From NCBI RefSeq assembly GCF_033366695.1, contig NZ_JAOBTQ010000001.1:4960001-5024000 (forward strand): a stretch of DNA of 64,000 nt, given 5' to 3'. Under the pieces are notes generated by a model. It ran no database searches and was not told where the DNA came from. It saw only the letters and a list, made by a program, of their open reading frames with translations. Position 1 is the stretch's first letter. Every line of letters starts with the position of its first letter. The stretch comes from Streptomyces sp. SCL15-4 (lineage in GTDB: Bacteria > Actinomycetota > Actinomycetes > Streptomycetales > Streptomycetaceae). This document shows positions 8,968 to 18,108 of this stretch, one piece after another. Position numbers and translations under genes: made by a program.

Positions 8968-9480
8968 ATGACGACGACGGACACCGCCGCCCACGACCCC
9001 GGAGCCCACCCCCGGTTCGCCGAAGCGCTGCGGGCGCTCGGGCTGGACGGCCTCCTCGCCCGCACCCGCCGCTTCCCGGAGGCCACCCGGACCGCGGCCG
9101 AGGCCGCCGCCGCGATCGGGTGCGAGCCGGACCGGATCTGCAAGTCCCTGGTCTTCGCCGCCGACGGGGTGCCGGTGCTGGTGCTGATGGACGGGGCCTC
9201 GCGGGTGGACGTGGAGCGGGTGCGGGAGGAACTGGGCGCCGGGGAGGTCGGCCGGGCCGACGCGCGGGTCGTGCGGGAGACCACCGGGTACGCCATCGGC
9301 GGGGTGCCGCCCTTCGGGCACCGTACGCGCACCCGGGTCCTCGCCGACCGCGCTCTGCTGGAGCACGACCTGGTGTGGGCGGCGGCCGGGACGCCGTACA
9401 CCGTCTTCCCCGTGGCGCCGCGGGACCTCCTGCTGTACGCGGGCGCCACCGTCGCCGACGTGCGCGAGCGCACCGCCTGA
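8968..9480 (+). CDS. YbaK/EbsC family aminoacyl-tRNA deacylase-like protein
   Basis: A 170-residue protein of the YbaK/ProX fold, which hydrolyses mischarged aminoacyl-tRNA in trans. Family features include AAAAIGCEPDRICKSLVF, where the Lys is the conserved functional residue, and the later GYAIGGVPPFGH and FPVAPRDLL segments. I chose ATG 8968 over the upstream GTG at 8932 because the TAGCGT -10 box indicates a leaderless start there. The amino-acid specificity (Cys-tRNA-Pro or another) cannot be told by eye. Confidence 0.88.
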   Translation: MTTTDTAAHDPGAHPRFAEALRALGLDGLLARTRRFPEATRTAAEAAAAIGCEPDRICKSLVFAADGVPVLVLMDGASRVDVERVREELGAGEVGRADARVVRETTGYAIGGVPPFGHRTRTRVLADRALLEHDLVWAAAGTPYTVFPVAPRDLLLYAGATVADVRERTA

Positions 9481-9549
9481 CGCCGCCGACATGACGGGCC
9501 GGGGTGGCAGGGCGCACCCTGGAAGCAGCGATTCTCGGAGGTGGTGGTG

Positions 9550-9828
9550 ATGATGCACACCGCTGTCGGATGGCACGTCGAGCTGGAGTTCAAGGAGGAG
9601 GACGACCTGCACACGCGCGCGGCGGCCCTGGTGCGTCTGCCCGACGGCACCGAGGTACGGGCGCACGGCCGGGCCAGCAGGCACCAGGTCGACGCGAACC
9701 AGCCCCGGGTCGGCGAGGAGATCGCCGGCGCCCGCGCCCTGAACGAGCTGGCCATGCGGCTGCTGACCAAGGCCCACGAGGAGATCGACTCGGCGTCCGG
9801 ACGGACCTCGCACCCGATCCACGTCTGA
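9550..9828 (+). CDS. DUF1876 domain-containing protein
   Basis: A small acidic protein of about 92 residues matching the DUF1876 family of actinobacteria (WHVELEFKEEDDLHTRAAA, LPDGTEVRAHGRA, ARALNELAMRLL). The family is thought to adopt a dsRBD-like fold; its function is unknown. The run of GTG GTG GTG ATG ATG at 9541-9555 makes the start ambiguous. GGAGG at 9537-9541 gives best spacing to ATG 9550. Confidence 0.85.
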   Translation: MMHTAVGWHVELEFKEEDDLHTRAAALVRLPDGTEVRAHGRASRHQVDANQPRVGEEIAGARALNELAMRLLTKAHEEIDSASGRTSHPIHV

Positions 9829-9862
9829 CCCGCGCCCGGCGTGCGCCGGGCGCGTGCGCGGA

Positions 9863-11032
9863 TCAGGCGAGCGCCGTGCGGACGGCCCGCACCAGCGCCT
9901 GCGCCCTCGGGTCCGCCGTCACGCCGGCGCGGAAGCCGTTGGTGACGTAGCCGAAGGCGATGCCGGACTCCGGGTCGGCGAAGGCGAGGGCGCCGCCGCG
10001 GCCGGGGTGGCCGAAGGAGCCGGGGGAGAGCAGCGGGGACGCGGCGCCGTGCAGCATGTAGCCGAGGCCGAAGCGGGTGCCGGCCACCAGCACCCGGTCC
10101 GGCCCGGCGGACCGCTCGGCGCGGGCCAGCTCCATGGTGTCCTGGGTGAACAGGCGCCTGCCGCCGTCCACCTCGCCGATCAGCGCGGCGTAGAAGCGGG
10201 CCAGGCCGTCGGCCGTGGCGATGCCGTTGGAGGCGGGCAGGGCGGCGGCCCGGTAGCCGGGGTCGTTCTCGTCCGGCAGCGGGGTGATCGCGGCGAAGGC
10301 GCGGCGGGTGAGGGAGTCGGGGTCGGCGTAGGCCTCGGCCATCGCGCGCTTGGGCCGGATCCTCGGTCCGCCCGCCGTCTCGGGCGCCTCGGCCGGCCCG
10401 ACCCGGCCCGCCCGCGCCCGCTCCGCCTCCGGCAGCCCGAGCCACAGCTCCGCGCCGACGGGCCCGGCGATCTCCTCGGCGATCCACGCGCCCACCGGGC
10501 GGCCGGTGACCCGGCGGAGCAGTTCGCCGGTGAGCCAGCTGTAGGTCTGGGCGTGGTAGCCGTGGTCCGTGCCCGGCTCCCACACCGGCGCCTGGGCGGC
10601 GACGGCCGCGGCGCCGAGGTCGGGGTCGGCGGCCTCGGCCGGGGTCAGCGGACGGTCCAGCACGGGCACGCCCGCCCGGTGCGCCAGCAGGTGCCACACC
10701 CGTGTGCGGTCCTTGCCGGCCGCCTTGAACTCGGGCCAGTACGTGCCGACGGGCGCGTCCAGGTCCAGTTCGCCGCGCTGGTGCAGGAGCAGCAGGGCGG
10801 CGGCGGCCACGCCCTTGGTGGCCGAGCGCACGACCTGCGCGGTGCCGGGCTCCCAGGGCGCCGCGCCGGCCCCGCCGTCGATGTCCCGGCTGCCGGCCCA
10901 CAGGTGCACCACCCGGTGACCGTCGCGGTAGACCGTGACGGCCGCGCCGCGCTCGCCGAGCCGCGCGAAGTTCGCGGCGAACGCCTCCCCGACCGGCTCG
11001 AAGCCCCCGGCCACTGTGCCGTTCACGTCCAC
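9863..11032 (-). CDS. serine hydrolase (class C beta-lactamase / esterase EstB type)
   Basis: About 389 residues of the beta-lactamase-related serine hydrolase family. It has the nucleophile SATK (SxxK), the second motif in YHAQTYSWL (Tyr-x-x), and a third glycine-rich motif near the C-terminus (GSFGHPGRGG). These proteins act as esterases or D-Ala-directed hydrolases; no signal peptide is visible, so it is probably cytoplasmic. The GTG at 11032 is preceded by GGAAGGGA at good spacing and is preferred to a start at 11086, which would add a Cys/Arg-rich leader unlike the family. Confidence 0.85.
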   Translation of the reverse strand: MDVNGTVAGGFEPVGEAFAANFARLGERGAAVTVYRDGHRVVHLWAGSRDIDGGAGAAPWEPGTAQVVRSATKGVAAAALLLLHQRGELDLDAPVGTYWPEFKAAGKDRTRVWHLLAHRAGVPVLDRPLTPAEAADPDLGAAAVAAQAPVWEPGTDHGYHAQTYSWLTGELLRRVTGRPVGAWIAEEIAGPVGAELWLGLPEAERARAGRVGPAEAPETAGGPRIRPKRAMAEAYADPDSLTRRAFAAITPLPDENDPGYRAAALPASNGIATADGLARFYAALIGEVDGGRRLFTQDTMELARAERSAGPDRVLVAGTRFGLGYMLHGAASPLLSPGSFGHPGRGGALAFADPESGIAFGYVTNGFRAGVTADPRAQALVRAVRTALA

Positions 11033-11161
11033 GTCCGCCGTCCCTTCCGATCGCCTGCGACAGTGGGTGCAACCGGGGGTGCGCACCTGCGATTCCTCGG
11101 CGGGATCAGCCCGGCGGAATCGTTACATCGGCGTTGCCCGGGATGGTGGTGGAACGGTGCG

Positions 11162-11907
<746 letters not shown>

Positions 11908-11920
<13 letters not shown>

Positions 11921-12669
11921 CCCAGCAGACAGACGACGAGGGCGGCGCAGGGGAGTGCGAGGGCGTGCCGCCACTGGGCGCCGGAGGCGGTCACCTCGTC
12001 GATGACCGGCATCGATCCGGCGTACCCGCGGCTGACCATGGCCAGGTGCACCCGCTCCCCGCGTTCGTAGGAGCGGATGAACAGCGCGCCGGCGGACTTG
12101 GCGAGCACGCCCCAGTGCCGCACGCCCTTCGCCTCGAAGCCGCGCGACTCCCGGGCGATCCGCATCCGGCGCATCTCGTCGGTGATGACGTCGCCGTAGC
12201 GGATCATGAAGGAGGCGATCTGCACGAGCAGCGGCGGCAGCTTCAGCCGTTGCAGGCCCAGCAGCAGTTCGCGCAGCTCGGTGGTGGCGGCCAGCAGCAC
12301 GGAGGCGGCGACGCCGAGGGTGCCCTTGGCGAGCACGTTCCAGGCGCCCCACAGCCCGTTCACGCTGAGCGAGAGCCCGAGGACGTGCACCCGCTCGCCC
12401 TCCGCCACGAACGGCATGAGCACCGCGAACGTCACGAACGGCACCTCGATCAGCAGCCGCCTGAGCAGGAATCCTACGGGCACGCGCGCGTGGTACGCGA
12501 CGGAGGCGAGCAGGACGGCGTAGACCGCGAACGCCCACATCGCCTCGCGCGGGGTCGACACCACGACCACCACGAACAGGAACGCGGCGGCGAGCTTGGT
12601 GTGCGGCGGCAGCCCGTGCACGGGCGAGTGCCCGTGCCGGTACAGCCGGTGCGCGTGGCCGGCACCCAC
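11908..12669 (-). CDS. cbiQ: ECF-type metal importer transmembrane protein (CbiQ/NikQ)
   Basis: A 253-residue membrane protein with about five TM helices and the CbiQ/EcfT signatures: PPHTKL near the N-terminus, and two coupling motifs with Ala-Arg-Gly pattern (ARESRGFEAKG and SRGYAGSM). These contact the ATPase. The GTG at 12669 lies 1 nt after the cbiM stop codon, and its stop overlaps the ATPase start, so the three genes form a tight operon. Confidence 0.9.
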
Positions 12670-12670
12670 G

Positions 12671-13726
12671 TCAGACGCTCGTGTTCACGGGCGAGGCGTC
12701 GTCGGTGCGCCGCCGGCGCAGCGCCCAGAACACCGCGCTGCCCGCGACGACGGTGACGCCGACGCCGATGACGCCCGCGAGACCGCCGGACAGCCGGGCG
12801 TCGGCGATGTCCTTCACGCCGTAGTCGGCCAGCGGCGAGTCGGCCGCGGCGTGCTGCTCCTCCTTCTTGTCGATCCCCTTGTCGTGCGCGACCTTCTCCA
12901 GGCCGTCGGGGTTGGCGGAGGCGTAGAAGCTGACGAAGCCGGCCAGCACCAGGGAGGTGACGAGGCCGGTCACCCACAGCGTGCGCCGCGAGGTGCGCGC
13001 CGCCGCGGGCGCCGGGACGGCGGGCTCGGCCGCGGGGGCGTCCACCAGGGCACCGTTCACCCGCAGCCGGAGCCGCTGGCGCAGGCCGCGCGCGCCGTGC
13101 ACCAGGTCGGGCCGGACGGCGACGACGGCGCCGACCGTGAGCGCGGTGATGACCGCCTCGCCGATGCCGATGAGCACGTGCACGCCGATCATCGCGGTGG
13201 CGACCTTGCCGATGGAGACGTCCGTGGTGCCGCCGACGGCGTAGATCAGGGTGAAGGCGACCGCGGCGGCGGGCACGGACACCAGCGCGGCGACGAAGGA
13301 GGCCACCGTCACCGAGCGCCGCTTGCGGGGCAGCACGGCGAGCAGGCCGCGGAAGACGGCGTAGGACACGACGGTGGTGACGAGCGCCATGTCGGTGATG
13401 TTCACGCCGAGCGCGGTGAGGCCGCCGTCGGCGAACAGCACGCCCTGCATCAACAGCACCACGGACACGCACAGCACGGCCGTGTACGGCCCGACGAGGA
13501 TCGCGGCCAGGGCTCCGCCCAGCAGATGTCCGCTGGTCCCGGCCGCGACCGGGAAGTTCAGCATCTGCACGGCGAAGATGAACGCCGCGACCAGACCCGC
13601 CAGCGGCGCGGTGCGCTCGTCCAGCTCGCGGCGGGCACCGCGCAGGCTCACCGCGAGGGCGCCGGCGGCGACCACCGCGGTGACCGCGGAGGTCGGGGCG
13701 TCTATGAATCCGTCAGGTACATGCAC
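12671..13726 (-). CDS. cbiM: metal-specific component CbiM fused to CbiN-like PDGLE domain
   Basis: A 351-residue membrane protein. It begins MHVPDGFID, the N-terminal Met-His metal-binding motif of CbiM/NikM proteins that ligates cobalt or nickel. Residues 1-210 are the multi-helix CbiM core (HLLGGALAAILVGPYTAVL, IGIGEAVITALT). After a linker the C-terminal 110 residues form a CbiN/NikN-like module with SANPDGLEKV and a last TM helix (GGLAGVIGVGVTVV). The fused M-N form is common for nickel systems. A Nur-like box 21-37 nt upstream supports nickel as substrate. Start GTG 13726. Confidence 0.9.
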   Translation of the reverse strand: MHVPDGFIDAPTSAVTAVVAAGALAVSLRGARRELDERTAPLAGLVAAFIFAVQMLNFPVAAGTSGHLLGGALAAILVGPYTAVLCVSVVLLMQGVLFADGGLTALGVNITDMALVTTVVSYAVFRGLLAVLPRKRRSVTVASFVAALVSVPAAAVAFTLIYAVGGTTDVSIGKVATAMIGVHVLIGIGEAVITALTVGAVVAVRPDLVHGARGLRQRLRLRVNGALVDAPAAEPAVPAPAAARTSRRTLWVTGLVTSLVLAGFVSFYASANPDGLEKVAHDKGIDKKEEQHAAADSPLADYGVKDIADARLSGGLAGVIGVGVTVVAGSAVFWALRRRRTDDASPVNTSV

Positions 13727-13746
13727 CCGACGATTTTAGGCCCTTG

Positions 13747-13763
13747 TTGCGAACCTCTTGCAA
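13747..13763. promoter_or_regulatory. Nur (nickel-responsive Fur) box-like site
   Basis: TTGCGA-ACCTC-TTGCAA matches the published Streptomyces Nur consensus TTGCAA-N5-TTGCAA at all but one of the 12 defined positions. It lies 21-37 bp upstream of the cbiM start, where binding would block transcription. No cobalamin riboswitch sequence is seen in the same leader. Binding is inferred. Confidence 0.6.
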
Positions 13764-13874
13764 GAGAGACAGAGTCTCGTCTCCCGCAGGGGTGGGCGCC
13801 GGAAAATGTGGGACTCTGGATGGAACCGGATGAACGGCTTTCACATAGGTCACGGTGCGTGAGAGGGCGGTCCG

Positions 13875-14213
13875 ATGTCTGTAGTCGAGCAGTACGCGCG
13901 CGCTCATATCGTCACGGACGAGGAGGACCCGGGGGCCGTGCCCGTCGTGCTGCGGTACGACCCCGACCGCGATCCCCGCGCGGTCCGCATCGGACTGCCC
14001 GGGCCGCACGAGTGGACCTTCGCCCGCGCGCTGCTCGAACGCGGACTGCGGGTGCCGGCCGAGAGCGGCGCCGTCCGGGTGTGGCCCTGCGGCCGGGTCC
14101 AGGCCGTCGTGGAATTCCACACCGACGACGGCGTGGAAGTGGTCCAGTTCGAGTCCAAGACCCTGCTGCGGTTCCTGCGCCGGACCTACACCGCCGAGCC
14201 GGTACGCGGCTGA
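13875..14213 (+). CDS. ssgE: SsgA-family sporulation/cell-division regulator (SsgE-like)
   Basis: A 112-residue SsgA-like protein (SALP), a family restricted to morphologically complex actinomycetes that steers septum and peptidoglycan remodelling in sporulation. Family landmarks are VLRYDPDRDPRAVR, EWTFARALLERGL, GAVRVWPC and the C-terminal LLRFLRRTY. Position beside two penicillin-binding protein genes corresponds, as I recall, to SCO3158 (ssgE), whose product affects autolytic spore separation. The SsgE assignment rests on context rather than alignment. Its stop forms a TGATCA palindrome with the stop of the convergent PBP gene. Confidence 0.85.
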   Translation: MSVVEQYARAHIVTDEEDPGAVPVVLRYDPDRDPRAVRIGLPGPHEWTFARALLERGLRVPAESGAVRVWPCGRVQAVVEFHTDDGVEVVQFESKTLLRFLRRTYTAEPVRG

Positions 14214-15878
14214 TCAGCCGCCGAGCTTCAGCAGCGACGCCACTATGGGCCCGGCCGTGTCGCCGCCGTGCCCGCCCGCCTGGACCACGCCCGCGGCGGC
14301 GAGATCGCCCCGGTAGGCGGTGAACCAGCCGTTCGGCTTCTTCTGGCCGTCGACCTCCGCCGAGCCGGTCTTCGCGCCGTAGTCCGGGCCGAGCCCCGCC
14401 ATCGCCTCCGCCGCCGTGCCGGAAGCGGCCGTGTACCGCATCAGCTCGCGCAGCTGGGAGAGGGTTTTGGCGGACAGGGTGCGCGAGGCCGTGGCCAGCG
14501 TCCGGTGGTCGACGGACGGCGCCACCAGGTACGGCTGGTGGAAGGAGCCCGCCTTCACGGTCGCCGCGACCGAGGCCATGTTCAGCGGGTTCATCCGCAC
14601 CCCGCCCTGCCCGATCAGCTCGGCCGCCATCTGCGCCGCCGACTGCACCGGCACCGAGCCGTCCACGCTGGGCACGCCGATCGCCCAGTTGTTCATCGAC
14701 AGCCCGAAGACCTGCTGGGCCTGCTTGGTCAGGTCGTCGTTGTCCAGCTTCTTCGCCTGGCTGATGAAGGCGGTGTTGCAGGAGCGGGCGAAGCTTGCCT
14801 TGAACGTGCCGCCCTTGATCTCGAAGTCGTCGTCGTTGTGGAACTTCCAGCCGCCGTAGGTCACCGTCTTCGGGCAGGGGTGCGGCTTGTCCGCCGAGGC
14901 CAGGCCCTTGTCGATGAGCAGCGACGACGTGATGACCTTCATGGTGGAGCCGGGCGCGAGGGCGCCCTGGAAGGCGGTGTTGAAGCCGTGGCCGCTGTTG
15001 GCGACCGCGAGGATCTCACCGGTGGAGGGCCGCAGCACGACCACCGAGGCCTTCGTCCGCTTCTCCACCTGCCGCTCGGCCGCCGCCTGGAGCGACGGGC
15101 TGAGCGTCGTCCGCACCGTGCCCGGGGTGCCCTCGCTCAGCTCCGCCAGGGTCTTGTCGGACAGCTTGGCGGCCCTGGACTCCTTGCCGCGCACCACGCG
15201 CAGCTCGATGCCCGCCGTGCCGCCGGCGGTCTTGCCGTACTTCTCCCGCAGCCCGTCCAGCACCGTGCCCAGCGACGGGTACCGGGCGGCCGTGATCTCG
15301 CCGCCGTCGCGGTCCAGCGCCTTGACCGGCGGAGTGCCGGACGCGCCGGTCACCAGCCGGTCGCCGTCCCTCAGGTCCGGATGGACGACGGCCGCGTGCC
15401 AGTCGACCCGCGGCTCGCCGTCGCCCGGACGCCGGACGACGGTGAGCGAACTGCCGTACGCCAGCGGCTTGCTCACGCCCCGGTAGGCCAGGGTGGCGCG
15501 CACGTCGAACGGCACGGTGGCGCCCTTGGCGGCCTTGGGGGTGAGGGTGACGTCCCTCAGGTGGGCGTCCTTGGCGTAGCCGGTGAGCAGCGGGGCCGCC
15601 GCCGCGGGGTCGTCGGTGGCGGCGGCGGCCTCGGCGGTCCTGCCGTGCTGCCAGGCGGTGAGGAAGCGGGTGCCGGCCGTGCGGACCTCGGCGGCGGTGA
15701 GCGGGCCGGTCCGCACCTTTCTGTGCGCGGCCGTGGCGGTGCCCTCGTCGGCCGCGGCCCCGCCGTCGTACAGCGCGTAGAGGCCGGCCCCGGCGCCGCC
15801 GACGACCACGGCGAGCATCCCGCCGAGCACGGCGGGCCGGGTCCTGCGCCGCTCGGTGACGCGCCTTCTCTTGCCCAC
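14214..15878 (-). CDS. penicillin-binding protein (class B-type transpeptidase)
   Basis: A 554-residue membrane-anchored transpeptidase. It has a basic N-terminus, one TM helix (about residues 18-38), an NTF2-like MecA_N domain (AEVRTAGTRFLTAWQ), a dimerisation region, and a C-terminal transpeptidase domain with SxxK (GSTMK), SxN (RSCN) and KTGS motifs. It crosslinks peptidoglycan outside the membrane. GTG 15878 has GGAGG upstream. It is a close paralogue of the next gene and sits beside an SsgA-like gene, which suggests a role in cell-wall synthesis during sporulation. Confidence 0.92.
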   Translation of the reverse strand: MGKRRRVTERRRTRPAVLGGMLAVVVGGAGAGLYALYDGGAAADEGTATAAHRKVRTGPLTAAEVRTAGTRFLTAWQHGRTAEAAAATDDPAAAAPLLTGYAKDAHLRDVTLTPKAAKGATVPFDVRATLAYRGVSKPLAYGSSLTVVRRPGDGEPRVDWHAAVVHPDLRDGDRLVTGASGTPPVKALDRDGGEITAARYPSLGTVLDGLREKYGKTAGGTAGIELRVVRGKESRAAKLSDKTLAELSEGTPGTVRTTLSPSLQAAAERQVEKRTKASVVVLRPSTGEILAVANSGHGFNTAFQGALAPGSTMKVITSSLLIDKGLASADKPHPCPKTVTYGGWKFHNDDDFEIKGGTFKASFARSCNTAFISQAKKLDNDDLTKQAQQVFGLSMNNWAIGVPSVDGSVPVQSAAQMAAELIGQGGVRMNPLNMASVAATVKAGSFHQPYLVAPSVDHRTLATASRTLSAKTLSQLRELMRYTAASGTAAEAMAGLGPDYGAKTGSAEVDGQKKPNGWFTAYRGDLAAAGVVQAGGHGGDTAGPIVASLLKLGG

Positions 15879-15972
15879 AGCCTCAGTTCCTCCGTGCCTT
15901 TTCCAGGCTCTCCTAAGCCCTCACTCTCCAACGACGGCTTTCACCTTAAGGTCCCTGTCTTCACGGGTGATC

Positions 15973-17610
15973 TCAACCGGCGTTCCGTAGCACGCTTGCG
16001 ACAATCGGACCGGCGGCGTCCACACCGTGCCCGCCGTCCTGGACCATGGCCGCCGCCGCGACATCGCCCCGGTAACCGGTGAACCAGCTGTCCGACCTGG
16101 CCGCGCCGTCGGTCTCGGCGGAGCCGGTCTTCGCGCCGACGTCCCCGCCCAGCCCGGCCATCACGGCGGCGGCGGTGCCGGAGCGCGCGGTGCGGTTCAT
16201 CATGGCGCGCAGCTGCCGGACGGTGCCCGGTGCCAGGCCGCGCGCGCGGGCCGGTTCCCGGCCGTCCAGTTCCAGCGGAACGATCACCGGCTGGCGGAAG
16301 GCGCCGGTCATCGCGGTCGCCGTCACGGAGGCCATGTTCAGCGGGCTCATCTGCACCCGGCCCTGGCCGATCAGGCCGGCCGCGGTGTCCGGGCCGCCGG
16401 AGACGGGGACGCGGCCGTCGAAGGTGGGCACACCGGCCTGCCAGTCGTTCCGGCCGAGCCCGAAGCGGTCCTGGGCCTCCTTGGTGAGCGAGTCGGGGTC
16501 CACCTCGTCGGCGAACTTCACGAAGGCGGTGTTGCAGGAGCGGGCGAAGCTGTCGGCGAGGGTGGCGTGCTCGTCGGGCGCCAGTCCCTTGAGGTTCTGG
16601 AAGGTCTGGCTCTGCCAGACGGCCGAGGGCGGGCAGGGCGCCGGGCCGTTCGCCGTGGTCAGGCCCTTGTCGATGAGAGTCGCCGCGCTGACGATCTTCA
16701 TGGTGGAGCCGGGGGCGCGTTCGCCGAGGAGGGCCGCGTCGAAGCCGTCCCGGCGGTTGTTGGCGACGGCGAGGATCTCGCCGGTGCTCGGCTTGACGGC
16801 CGCCACGGAGGACTCGGGGTACTTGAGCACGGCCGCCTCGGCCGCCGCCTGGGCGCTCGCGCTGAGCGTGGTCGGCAGCCGGCCCGGTCTGCCCTCGGCC
16901 AGGGTGACCAGCGGGGTGTCCGCGGCCTGGCCGCCGTCCGCGTCGGCCTGGTGCCGGATCACCAGCTCCACGCCGGGCCTGCCGCCGGCCTTGTCGCCGT
17001 AGCGGCTCCTCAGCTCGTCCAGCAGAGGACCGAGCGAGGGGTACTTCTCCCGGGTCAGCACCTTCCCGTCGCGGTCCACGGGCTCGATCCGCGGGGCGGA
17101 CGACTCCCCGGTGGCCAGCGTGTCGCCCTGGCGCAGCCGCGGGTGGACGACGGAGGGCCGCCAGTCGACCAGCGCCCGGTGCGAGGTCTCGCCGCGGACC
17201 ACGGTGAGCGTGCCGCGGTAGGACAGCGGCTTGGACGTGCCGCCGTAGGACACCGTCGCCGTCACCGAGAAGGGCACCGTGTCGCCGACGGCCGTGTCCG
17301 GGGTGATGCGCACCTTGCCTATGCGCGCGTCCTGGCCGTAGGCCGTCAGCAGCGCCCGGGCGGCCTCCGGATAGTTCGTGTACGAGGCCGCGGTCGCCGC
17401 GTCCCCCTTCTCCCAGGCGCCGAAGAACGCCTTGGTGGTCTCCTTCACCTCCGAGCCGCTGGGCGGCCCGGTGCGCGGGGGCGCCACGCCGGCCGCCGTG
17501 CCGCTGTCACCGCTCATGGCGGACGCGAAGGTGTAGAGCCCGTAGCCGGCGCCGCTCAGCAGCGTGACGCAGACCCCGCCCACCACGGCCGCCTTGACTC
17601 CGTTGCGCAT
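15973..17610 (-). CDS. penicillin-binding protein, tandem paralogue
   Basis: A 545-residue paralogue of the preceding gene with the same architecture: TM anchor (VVGGVCVTLLSGAGYGLYTF), MecA_N-type domain, and transpeptidase motifs GSTMK, RSCN and KTGS. ATG 17610 (MRNGVKAAVVGG) has GGGAGAGGG upstream and is preferred to an in-frame start 60 nt earlier that would overlap a palindrome at 17639-17652. The pair arose by duplication; regulatory regions differ. Confidence 0.92.
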   Translation of the reverse strand: MRNGVKAAVVGGVCVTLLSGAGYGLYTFASAMSGDSGTAAGVAPPRTGPPSGSEVKETTKAFFGAWEKGDAATAASYTNYPEAARALLTAYGQDARIGKVRITPDTAVGDTVPFSVTATVSYGGTSKPLSYRGTLTVVRGETSHRALVDWRPSVVHPRLRQGDTLATGESSAPRIEPVDRDGKVLTREKYPSLGPLLDELRSRYGDKAGGRPGVELVIRHQADADGGQAADTPLVTLAEGRPGRLPTTLSASAQAAAEAAVLKYPESSVAAVKPSTGEILAVANNRRDGFDAALLGERAPGSTMKIVSAATLIDKGLTTANGPAPCPPSAVWQSQTFQNLKGLAPDEHATLADSFARSCNTAFVKFADEVDPDSLTKEAQDRFGLGRNDWQAGVPTFDGRVPVSGGPDTAAGLIGQGRVQMSPLNMASVTATAMTGAFRQPVIVPLELDGREPARARGLAPGTVRQLRAMMNRTARSGTAAAVMAGLGGDVGAKTGSAETDGAARSDSWFTGYRGDVAAAAMVQDGGHGVDAAGPIVASVLRNAG

Positions 17611-17638
17611 GGCGCGGATCCCTCTCCCGTTCGGCCTG

Positions 17639-17652
17639 TTGAACATGTTCAA
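17639..17652. promoter_or_regulatory. LexA-like palindrome GAAC-N4-GTTC
   Basis: A perfect 14-bp palindrome (TTGAACATGTTCAA) 29-42 bp upstream of the second PBP start. Its core matches the Gram-positive LexA/DinR pattern GAAC-N4-GTTC, which in actinomycetes is usually flanked by TC/GA. An AT-rich perfect palindrome is unexpected by chance in this GC-rich setting. Confidence 0.45.
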
Positions 17653-17721
17653 TTCAGCGTGCGGGAGCACTGTAAGCGGTTGCGGTGCGCTGGGGGCGGG
17701 AGTTGTCGAACCGTGACTCGG

Positions 17722-18105
17722 TCAGCGCCCGCCCGGACGCGGCGGCCGGAACGGGTCGTCGGGGCCACGAGGGCCCCGGGGCTCGTCCGGAGGCCTCGGC
17801 AGGAACGGCAGCGGGAGCATGTCGTCGGAGTGCGACCAGGTGCGGTACCGCGCCGCCGTGCCCTGCAAAGCCTCCGCGTGCCAGTCCTCCTCCGCGGGCC
17901 GGAAGTCCCCGAGTTCCACCCCGGCGACATCGAGCAGGTCCAGCAGCATCCGGGCGATCAGTTCCTGGTCGAGCTGGTCCTCGACGTCCTCCGCGCCCCA
18001 GCGGATCAGCGTCTCGGCGGCCCGTGTCAGGCCTTCGGCGCTGGCCGTGGGGAAGGCCAGGGCCAGCGAGGCCCGCATGATCTCCACCGCGTCGTCGGAA
18101 CGCAC
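17722..18105 (-). CDS. uncharacterised protein with Pro-rich tail
   Basis: A 127-residue protein of unknown family. The N-terminal 75 residues look alpha-helical and amphipathic (RASLALAFPTASAEGLTRAA, DQLDQELIARMLLDLLDV). The last 30 residues are Pro/Arg/Asp-rich and probably disordered. GTG 18105 lies 3 nt after the stop of the upstream membrane-protein gene, so the two are co-transcribed. Confidence 0.7.
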   Translation of the reverse strand: MRSDDAVEIMRASLALAFPTASAEGLTRAAETLIRWGAEDVEDQLDQELIARMLLDLLDVAGVELGDFRPAEEDWHAEALQGTAARYRTWSHSDDMLPLPFLPRPPDEPRGPRGPDDPFRPPRPGGR

Positions 18106-18108
18106 GGC

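Noticed and set aside
13727..13874. Cobalamin riboswitch before cbiM
   Set aside because: No B12-box core sequence, and the leader is too short once the Nur-like site is placed.
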